From Ulota crispa (Eukaryota; Streptophyta; Bryopsida; Orthotrichales; Orthotrichaceae), in contig OY987246.1 of NCBI GenBank assembly GCA_963920765.1, positions 22,763,167 to 22,827,166 on the forward strand: a stretch of DNA of 64,000 bases, in the 5' to 3' direction. The notes under the pieces are model-generated. The model was given only the letters and a program-made list of their open reading frames with translations, was not told the DNA's origin and ran no database searches. Position numbers and translations under genes: made by a program. Positions 11,601 to 21,400 of this stretch are shown here, in pieces. Numbering within the stretch: position 1 is the first letter of the stretch; every line of letters begins with the position of its first letter.

Positions 11601-14318
11601 TTATCGATCAAGTTGACGAAACAACTATTAAGATCTCGGAGCTTCCGGTTCGCAAATGGACACAAGACTACAAGGAGTTCCTTGATGTCATGATGACACC
11701 CTCTGAGAAGATCAGGGAGCCATTCATCAAGGTTTATTTTCTTTTCAACCTGTGGCTTATCAAAACAATTTGGTCTCTTCAGAGGATTTTGGTCGGTTTT
11801 GTTTTGAATAATGGGCTATTCGTTTCGAAACTTATTACGCCCTTTTATTGCCCAGGGCTGCTGGACACCAATGGTCGGACTGATGTTGCGTTTTTCTGTA
11901 TGTAGGACTTCCGAGAGCACAACACCGATACGAAAGTGCATTTTGAGCTTACTCTTTCCGAAGAGAATATGGCAATTGCACTGGCAGAAGGCCTAGTGAA
12001 GAAGTTCAAACTCACAACCACCATAAGCACAAGCAATATGCACTTGTTTGATTCGAAGGGCCTCATCAAAAAATACGACACCCCTGAGCAGAGTATGCTT
12101 ATTTCCCATCTGGATTGTCTTAACTGTCTTGAGGTCACAGGTTTTCAGTTCTGATGGTTTGAACTGGACCTGTTATGGTGGACTTGTGTAACCAAGGTCA
12201 TGAACAAGAAACCGGAGGATTCTCGTTTATCGTGGTTTCGTTGTAAAACTTCCTGACTCAACTATTGTGACCCGCGACTGACATCAATTTTCCGTGATCA
12301 CTGGCAGTCCTTGAGGAGTTTTATCATATACGTCTGGAGCTCTATGTCAAGAGAAAGGTACCGCATTCTTTTCTCACAGCCTTTTATTTGTAATCGATCT
12401 AAAGAATTGATGACTGGTTGAAGCAGGTGCCGTTACTGATACCGTGTGAGCTTTTCTTAAGTGCAGGCAGTTCAACTCCAGAACTTACAGTACGAGCTAT
12501 TGAAGGTTGACAACAAAGTGAGGTTCATCCTTGGTGTCGTGAAAGGTGAAATTATTGTGAACAACCGCAAACGTGCAGATTTGCTTTCTGAGCTCCAGAG
12601 GAAAGACTTCACTCCATTCCCCAAGAAAGCGAAGTCTTCCGATCCTCCCGTTGTGGGTGCTGATCCCATTTTAGAAGATGGAGAAGAGGTGGGTGTAACT
12701 TACTGAAGGTTGATGTTGACAATAGAAAGATTTCTTCATCTAAACTTCATTTTATGTTCTGAGTTAGTGACGTTTGAAAATCGAACGGTTTCAGGACGAG
12801 AAAGTGAAGGGAATCAGGGTCGGGGACTACGAGTATCTACTCTCCATGCCTATCGGGACGCTGACATACGAGAAAGTTGAACAACTTCGTAACCAGCGAG
12901 ACAAGATGGAAGATGACGTAGAGGAGCTGAAGAAGGCCACTCCTAAAGCTTTGTGGGAGAAGGATCTTGATGAATTTCTCGTGAAATTGGATGTAAGTTG
13001 TTGTCTTGCCCTAACTAGATCAACAACTCTACATCAGTTGTTGATTTTATGTCTATCCAGTTCGCATGAGTGCGCTTTTGAGTAGACAGCCATGCCTGAT
13101 TATGAACGCGGAATGACGACATTGTGATACCGATGACCTTCAGGCCCAGGAAGTACAAGAAGAGATAGACGCAGCGTACGAGGCCAAGCATTCCGCCAAG
13201 GAAGGGAACCAAGCTTTCAAGAGACCTGCCCCCAGAAAGCCTGCCGCTCCTAAAGTTAAGAAGACCGAACCTGTGGATGAGGATTTTGCTGAGTCCGTCC
13301 CAGCCCCAGCTGCTCCAGCGGCAAGCAAGCCTGCGGCTACCAGTAAGCTACTTGATAGTTTGTACTCGAACCAGCGGGATTTTTACTTCTTTTGTTATGT
13401 GCTTTCCGCTGCCTTATATAGTATGTGTTGTGCTGCCTGCTTGCAAGCTGCTCAATTCTGACAGAACATTGTATCTTATGCAGAAGCACCACCAAAACCT
13501 CGGGCAAAGGCAGCCCCCAAGAAGCCCGCTAAAGTATTGGTGAGTGTTATTTTGATTATGCACTAGTTAAGATTGGAAACTTACCATTGAGGTTTCCAAG
13601 AAAGTATCTGTTTTGAACATGCAACGCAATTACTGATTGAGGTGTCTTGACCCACCGTGACTGCAGGAACTCGATGACAGTGACGATGAGGACTTCACTA
13701 CGAGCCTTCGTGACCGCCTTGCATCTTTCAATTCCAAGGTTGCCCAACCAAGCGTCATTATCGGTGGGTGACACAGTCTCTCCAATGAGTTTCTGATAAC
13801 CAACGTCATTTTCTTCCACATTGGGCGAGGATAAGTTCTCCGGATTCTACGTGTAATAGAAGTTTTAAGACGACATTTTTGAGCAATGTGTAAGTTTTGC
13901 CATTTGCGTAGTTTTCTAATCTGAGGGCACTTCTGCAGAGGATATCAAGCCTTCAGAGGTCGAAGAAGAAGCTCCAAAGGTGACAAAACCTGCACCCAAG
14001 AAGGGACTCCAGAAGGTTGATTCGAAAAGCAGAGCAGTACTCTCACCCCCTAGCTCGCCTGAGTCGGAGATTGCAGAGACAAAGCCCAAGGTGGCCGTGA
14101 AGGTCCGGAAAATTCAAGTATCGCCACTGAACAAGAAGACGAAGGCTTTGACATCCAAACTAGTCCTGCAAGCGGCAGAGGCCGAAGCAGCAGCCCGACC
14201 AGCTCGAACGGGGCGCCGTAAAGTGCAGTACATCATCAGCGATAGTAGTAGCGAGGATGAAGCGAAGGAAGACAGCGACGATGTCGTGTCGGATTTCTCG
14301 GACACGGAGAGCTTCTAA
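5700..14318 (+). CDS. TOP2: DNA topoisomerase II
   Basis: Type IIA topoisomerase: ATP-driven double-strand passage that decatenates and relaxes nuclear DNA and is needed for chromosome condensation and segregation. Coding exons: 5700-5753, 6416-6790, 7267-7524, 7652-7944, 8166-8232, 8378-8648, 8850-9049, 9213-9422, 9600-9713, 9830-9937, 10063-10227, 10483-10668, 10800-10955, 11095-11397, 11543-11731, 11906-12092, 12308-12357, 12467-12688, 12795-12992, 13144-13342, 13484-13539, 13667-13763, 13939-14318. They total 4338 nt and 1445 aa, close to Arabidopsis TOP2. All introns are GT-AG and all phases agree. Visible motifs: GHKL ATPase EILVNAADN (124-132) and GRNGYG (198-203); TOPRIM EGDSAK (498-503), PLRGK (522-526) and TDQDHDGSH (574-582); catalytic Tyr829 in SPRYIFT (codon 11122-11124). 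The tail from about residue 1203 is Lys/Pro/Ala-rich and then acidic and Ser-rich, as in eukaryotic C-terminal domains. The start is the first ATG after an ATG-free leader; the first exon encodes only 18 aa and is the least certain part. Confidence 0.96.
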
Positions 14319-17096
14319 GGTACTAATATCGTCTTGTAAAATGAAATAGAACCACGTCAATGGCATCTAACTGGTAGTTGTACATAGGGTAGTTTAGAAG
14401 GTGCTGTACAAAAGTCATCGATTATGACCTGCACCATGAAAATGATCCGAGCTCTTGATTTGTGAAATCAGAACGTGCTTGTTGGACGCCTTTGATTGAT
14501 GCTTAACGGCAGCTCATGTTGGCTAGGGCTTGGCACCTAATTACATTCAATAGGCCCATATTTGAAGTCCCTTCATCTATGCCCTTCCAATGTTCACATG
14601 AGGAGTTCATTGAAGTTGTTGTCGGTGATTATTGTCCTGGTATTCTGGCGATTGAAGTGTGCTGTCCGCATGAGGTGTGAAAGAGAGTTCAACCATCGCT
14701 ACTCAGGTGGCTAAAATTACTGCGTGATGAAGGAAACACTTTCAAAGGTTCAATCAATCTACTTCGCTGTTTATTTTGTCAAATGCAACATGGTTTCTGA
14801 GGTGTTTGTAAGGATTTTCATTGAAGCAGCAAGTTAAGAAGCCCAGTAACAGTTTGGGCTCCAATAGCGTCCACTAACACGAGTGCGTAAAATATACTTC
14901 AGTGTACCGACTCTGAACGTTTCAGTTTGTGAACTCCTTTAGAGTTCAGACCTTTACCACATATCAATTGCAAATATCCATAACTGAATACAAATATTCA
15001 TAACTGACTTCAAAAGGAGTCTTAAATATAAACTGAATTGGAGTGAATTATAATCCCATTTATTGTTCATGATAAATAATTTTTAAAAGATTTATGGAGT
15101 TTACCTCCTCAATAGTTTGAGGTAGTTGGTAAAGGGTTGCTTTGAGGACCTTCTACTTTAGCACTATGTGAAATGGATCACCATGTTCCCCTTTTGGAAA
15201 TGGGGGTAAAGTCTTCTAATGTGTCATCTATCACAGTGATTTTATACACCATAGCAACGTTGCAACTTTTGTATTGCGTACAATGTCAATCCTTGTGTAT
15301 GTGTGTGTTATCAAATGCTTGTGTAGTATGGAAGTTGACCAATTAGTAATTTATGGTGTAAGAATTGTTTAATTATTGCAAGACACAAAAGAGGGGTGCA
15401 GAAGACCTTTAGTATATGTAGAGTATGTTGGTTTTTATTTTTGGCATTAATGATATACCACCTTTAGATTGCATGCACCTGTAGAAATGCTTGTGCATCT
15501 AGAATCTTATAATCTTAAACATTTAATTTAAATAAATCAATGTTCTTGTTTAAATAAAAGAAATCCTCTAAACTATATCTCTTAGCTTGAAGATTTAAAG
15601 AACAAAATTAGAAATATAGACGGGTGTCCTACTTTCCTTCAATTTCAATTGAATATCATCATTGGTACCTCTAACGATGAAAGACAAACATAAGGTACTT
15701 TGGATCTACAAACCAAACAACTAGTATATGATAGAGAACACTCATCCAATTTCAAATCTTTTGGAGGAATTTGTAAACCACTTATGGATAGGGCAATTTT
15801 GATCAAGGAGGAGGAGATAGTGAGAAAAAAGGGCCAACAAGGAGGGCAGAGCTCAATGAGGAGATCGTTTTTTTCCCACAATTCTCAACGATGCGGGGCA
15901 TTGCCTGACTTAAACAACCATTGGGAAATTAAATGAAAACTATCAACAGATCATTTTTGAATGAAAATAGTGTAATCCTTGGTTACGCAGGTCAAAACAC
16001 ATAATTAGGCAAGGAAACCTTGATTGCGGCGCAAAACCCACCCCACAAATGAACAAGAAATTTCCCAATGGTGGTGGTTTATGTAATAAGCAAATATTGA
16101 ACAAGAACAATAGACTCATACATTATACTAGAGCTTGAGGTTATGGGGTTGCTGCAATTGTTGATCATATCAATAGCTCAATCAATAGTTATAACACCAA
16201 ACCTTGAGAAACATAGAAAAGTACATGATGGACTTGATAAAAGAAATTACAAATAGCGGTAAACATTTCAATTTGAATGTTTTAAGTGTTGTCAATGAAT
16301 CTGTAAATTCATTTTTGCAAGCTTTGTTATGTAATACTAAAGTAATGTTACAAAGATAGGTCAAGTTTATATTTCTTAGGTTTGCTTGAAAGGTTTGCCT
16401 TGTTTGATATTGGAATCATACTTTAGTTTAATAAATGTTTTAACTTTTTTCCTTATAAATTACTTCAAAAGATATGTATTTACTACTAGGACACTTGGAA
16501 CAACTTTCAACAATGATAGTTGAATCTAGGAACCCTAATCCCAAAAAGTGCTAAGGGTAGTGTAGAGGTTTGGAGCCTTCAATTCAAAAGAAATTATTGC
16601 TTCAAAAGATTCCAAAAATACAATCTTCATTGTGTGCAAATTTGGTTTCTTCAATCTTTACGTGAATTGATTCAAAGTCAAGTACAAACTAGAAGCATGT
16701 TTGCAATGCAAGCTCATGCAAAATGTGTTTCCATGTCTCCATTGGCCATGAATTTTTTTGGAAGAATGCCTTACATGATTTGGAGCATGTTGAACAAATC
16801 TCTTCAACACTTACCTAGTGCAAAAAATGTATACAACATGCAATTAAATAGATTTGACAATTTTTGTTGCAAAAAGGTCAAAATATTGTCACACCAACTC
16901 AAATGAACATACTACTCACTTTGGGCAATCATATTTTTGGAGAATTTTCACCATATTTCTTGCATCAATCATATGTTTTCAAACAAACTATAATTTCTCA
17001 GCAAGTCTTCTTTGAACCATTTCTTTGAAGTGAACTTTCAATTTTCATCCTCCCACGCTACATGCAACAATTACAAATGCCAAATCCAAATTAGTC
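14319..17096. other. TOP2 3' region and intergenic spacer
   Basis: The first few hundred bases are probably the TOP2 3' untranslated region, less AT-rich than what follows. From about 14900 the sequence is AT-rich without recognisable genes. Two open frames, at 15700-15936 and 16520-16906, have no motif, no splice context and no family resemblance, so they are not called as genes. Confidence 0.5.
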
Positions 17097-17427
17097 TAAG
17101 GTAAGAGTTACTAAAATGGTGCAAGCTCTAAATTGGTGCACCTCCTCAAATGTACTCTGTTGGTACACATTATTTTTCATAGCCCTTCAACAATGTACAT
17201 GAAATGTATATTTGAGGAAGTGCACCATTTTAGAAATCTATGACCTTCCCATTTCAAATTTTCATAACTAATTCCACAAAGCTCCAAATAATATGAAACA
17301 ATTTGGATGCCAATTTCTCTTGTTTTATAAGAAAAATTTGCTGAATTTTTTTTCAAAAAGTTTCACCTCCCCAAAAAAATTCAGTTTCAGCCCTTAAATG
17401 CTCCATTCATGAACGCTCCTACCTTAG
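17097..17427. mobile_element. 330-bp MITE, TAAGGTAAGAG family
   Basis: The left end is TAAGGTAAGAG and the right end is the inverted CTCCTACCTTA. It shares interior phrases TTCATAACTAATTCCACA and AATTCAGTTTCAGC with copies at 38966-39289, 39713-40044 and the MULE-interrupted copy at 32788-37631. The length agrees with those copies (about 325-335 bp). It ends about 170 bp upstream of the CDC20 promoter motifs. Confidence 0.7.
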
Positions 17428-17597
17428 TATCACCCAAGTCTCACCAACATCGGACAACCAACGAAACATAATCAGTTATCAGGTGGATATCTAACAGACA
17501 CAAACAGTTATAAAACATATATCAAACGGATATCTGTAAATTATCTATACACAATGTCCCCTAACTGCGAAACATTACTGTTCAGACTATAGCACCG

Positions 17598-17614
17598 TTC
17601 GCGCACGTTCCCGC
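17598..17614 (+). promoter_or_regulatory. paired E2F-core motifs upstream of CDC20
   Basis: TTCGCGC (17598-17604) and TTCCCGC (17608-17614) both match the seven-base E2F core TTSSCGC, though each is preceded by G rather than T. They sit in a GC-rich pocket that also carries a G-box and two MSA motifs, about 850 bp upstream of the CDC20 start codon. Confidence 0.4.
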
Positions 17615-17666
17615 ACGTTCTCGCTCCAAGTGAAGAAACGTGAGAACAAACAGTAGACGATTCCGC

Positions 17667-17672
17667 CACGTG
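17667..17672. promoter_or_regulatory. G-box (CACGTG) in CDC20 promoter
   Basis: CACGTG lies within the palindrome GCCACGTGGC, a strong plant G-box bound by bZIP/bHLH factors. It is 15 bases from the first MSA motif. Function is inferred from the motif only. Confidence 0.4.
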
Positions 17673-17686
17673 GCACACTCAAAAAG

Positions 17687-17697
17687 TGACCGTTAGA
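17687..17697 (-). promoter_or_regulatory. MSA element 1, perfect match, CDC20 promoter
   Basis: The complement TCTAACGGTCA fits the plant mitosis-specific activator consensus YCYAACGGYYA at every position. MSA elements recruit three-repeat MYB factors and give G2/M expression, the expected timing for CDC20. It pairs with a second MSA 18 bases downstream. Confidence 0.65.
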
Positions 17698-17704
17698 TGC
17701 AACT

Positions 17705-17715
17705 CGACCGTTGGA
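17705..17715 (-). promoter_or_regulatory. MSA element 2, CDC20 promoter
   Basis: The complement TCCAACGGTCG matches the ten-base MSA core YCYAACGGYY exactly; only the optional final A differs. It has the same orientation as MSA 1. Paired MSA boxes are a hallmark of strongly G2/M-regulated plant promoters. Confidence 0.6.
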
Positions 17716-18452
17716 GCCCAACTTCTTCCCCGACCACCTCCCGAGGCCTCCTCCATCGCCACCACCATCGCCATCGCCTTCTTCATCACATCTCTATCAA
17801 TCTTCACCCATTTTCAATCCCACATTAACTTACATCACCACAACCACAGCTCCAATCACAGACGCTACTGAAAACTTACCACTGCTCATTCCCTTACAAT
17901 CGCTCAACGTTTGAATCCAAGTCTACAAAGATATCTACTGCCTTTTCTTTTAACCAAAGATCAGCTGCTCCGATTAAGCTTAAGACCAGCTCAATTGCTA
18001 ACCTATAACTGTCGTTTCTTGTTGGGTCTGATTTGGTGGGACGAGTCTTTTGGACGTTAGCATATGTGCAATGTTTACCCATCAGATATTATAGCTACAA
18101 ACCATAGCTTTTCTGGAGCGCAAACCAATGCTTGGACACGGAACTCATCTCCTCTTGCTTTACCTCTTCTCTTCCATGTCACTAGCATTGGCTGACAAGT
18201 GCTCAAATATTTCTCACACTCGCTCTGGAAAGAGATTTTATTATTGACTTTTGGTTTTTGAGCGCTGTTTATTGGTGTATTCTGGTTTTAGGCTGGTCTG
18301 GATTTCTCCGCCTGGCATTGGTTTGAGTTTGAATGGTTTGGAAGATATTGTTTCTCGAGATTTGAGCGAGATTATTATGTTGTAGCCAAGCTGGAGAGGT
18401 GTTTGTTGTTGTGTGGGAGTCTCTTTTGTGGGATTGTTCAGTTTTGTAGGAT

Positions 18453-21400
18453 ATGGCGAAGGTTGTGCACACTCCTACGAAGATCGATGGCAGGAGTGAG
18501 AGGTATCCTCTCAAAGAGCAGCTCTCTCCGGAGATGTTATGTAGAAAGACTCCACGCAGCAAGACTCCTAAAAGACCGGTATGCTTTCGTCTCTTTCTAC
18601 ACCATTGTCATGTCCCACCATGGCTGCTTCATCTCAGATGTAAATTTTGATTTTTTCTTGCACCATTTCTATGGCCCATGGCTGCTTCATCTCAGATGTA
18701 AATTTTGATTTTTTCTTGCACCATTCTTATGACCAATGGCCGCTTCATCCCGGATATAAATTTTGTTTTTTTCTTGTTTGCTTTCCAAAGATCTGTTGCC
18801 TTCAATTATAATGTAAGAAGAAAATAACCAGACATATAAAAGATATGGTATTTGTAATGGGAGCTTTGGTACAAAACTTCAATGAAAGACTTTTCTTCTT
18901 GTAGGATATGCAATGTGTTTAATACATAACTATGCCTGGATTAATATCCTTAATATCACCATCACTACATTTTGTTTTAGGCCCCGAGGTTTTAGCTACC
19001 CATTAGGATTGGTTGCTGCTTCATCCCAGATGTAAATTTTGATTTTTTCTTGTTTACTTTCCAAACATCTGTTGCCTTCAATTCAAATGTAGAAAAGGAA
19101 ATCCAGACATAGAAAAGACGTAATATTTGTAATGGTAACTTTGATACAAAACTTCAATGGAAGGCTTTTCTTCTTTTAGGATATGCAATATGTTTAATGT
19201 AAAACTATATTTGGAATAATATCCTTTAATACCACTATCACTACTTTTTGTTGTAAGTCTCGTTGTTTTAGCTGTCCTTTAGGATCGGTTGCTACTTCAT
19301 CATTTGTGCATGTTCCAGTTTTTGAGGATATTTTAGGCTTGGAAAGCAAATAATGTGAGTACTAGAAACATTTGGACTTCAGTCTTTGTCTTTTAGATTT
19401 ACTGACTGTACTTTTTCTGTGATGCATCACAGCAGAGCGATCGATTCATTACCGACCGTAGCGCCATGGACTTCAGCATGGCAAATTACATGCTCGCAAG
19501 TTTGAAGGAGAACACACTCACTAATGGCGCTGTTCATTCTCCTTCCAAGGTAAAACTTTAAGTGCAACCACTCCTACATAATTTTGAATAACCTTTTGAA
19601 TACAACCGGTGTTTGTAAAAGGTTCGCCTCGTTTTGACTATCATGTAAGCTGGTATAGAAACACCATCTCACCATAGTAGGTTTCATCATACTACTCACC
19701 TAATTTAACCCCTAAACTTTCTTAAGTCTCTAATCAGTCCTCGTTCTTAGAGTAGAAAAAGTCATCCTTTGGGGAGTCAAAATTCTTGGTTTTACAACTC
19801 ATATGCACACTAGCTTGGCGTCCAAATGGGTATGGAGTTCCAAGTACTTCCATCATAGTTTGGTTCACAAAAGACAACTTTTCCAGTGGTGTTGTTTTGT
19901 AAGCAGTTTAAAGTAAATCATAAGGATTACATTTTGTCCAAATTTCATTTACTGTTTAGTTACCTTGTGCGATGTTCATCACTCTCGTATTAGCAGTGCT
20001 AAGTTTGACCCGTATCTGCATTATGATTTTCCACTGTATGATCAATATAGTTGCAAAAATCTTTGTGTATAAGGACTAATTAATGGAAATCAGTGCTGAA
20101 TATAAGGATACGGTGATTACTGGTTATCATACTACATGGGGAAAATTTCATGGATACCCCGGAAGTTTGCAATATTTACATAGATACCTCTGCTATTTCA
20201 GAAATTACACAAATACCCTTGGACTAAAATTCTCAAGCGTTTGTTTTGTTGTGCGTGCCACTTCCCTTCTTCCTTTGTACACATGTTGCTTCTTTTTTTG
20301 TTTTGTTACAATCCCTTCTTCAACATTGGTCATGAAGGAAGTACAAGCACAACAAATAAGTGCCTAAAAATTATGGTCCAAGGATATTTGTGTAATTTCT
20401 GAAAATCTATGTAAATATTGCAGACTTATCCATGAAATTTTTCCTAAACAGTATGATAACACTTTCTATGATGTAGAGCTAGAACAGAATTTGGAAAAAA
20501 AACATTCTACCAACGCTAAGTTGGACCCTGTATCTGCATTATGATTTTTCACTGCATGATCGATAAAGTTGCATAAATCTTTATGTATATGTAGCTATTA
20601 ATGGAACTCAGTGCTGAATATAAGGATATGGTAGTCAAATAGTATGACAACACTTTCTGTGATGTAGAGCTAGAACGTTGAAAATTCGATAAAAAAAACA
20701 TACAGATGATAGGAGAAGTGTTTTGATTTGGTGCAGGAAGTGCATTATGTCTTTTCACTGTATGATCAACAAAGTTGCAAAAATCTTTGTGTATTAAATT
20801 GTTAATGGAACTCAGTGCTGAATATAAGGATATGGTAGTTACTGGTTATCAAATAGTATGATAACACTTCCTATGATGTATAGCTAAATTTGATAAAAAA
20901 AACATAAAGATGATAATAGAAGAAGTGTGTTGATTTGGTGCAGGAAGAGTATAAGAAACAGCTTGCTGAGAATTTGCTGCACGGGAACAACAGTCAGAGG
21001 CAGAGTCGCATTCTGGCGTTCAAAAGCAAACCGCCACCACCTCCGGAAGGATTTGTGAACGACCGCAAGTTTTTGTACTCGCAGAACACGGCGCATGGCC
21101 AAGCCAAGCCCCGGGCTCTGTTTCGACACATTCCTCAGACAGCTGAGAGGACGCTGGATGCTCCTGATCTGCTGGATGACTATTACTTGAACCTGCTGGA
21201 CTGGAGTGTGAACAACGTCCTCGCAGTTGCCCTTGCAAACACCGTGTACCTCTGGGACGCTACGTCCAGCTCCATAGCTGAGCTCTTGACTGCTGAAGAG
21301 GATGGGCCTGTCACTAGTGTCCAGTGGGCACCAGATGGCCGGTACCTTGCTGTGGGACTGAATAACGCCGATGTTCAGCTCTGGGACTCTCAAGAGCTTC

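Noticed and set aside
16520..16906. 128-codon frame between TOP2 and CDC20
   Set aside because: No recognisable motif, AT-rich context, no neighbouring exon. Kept as unexplained rather than called a gene.
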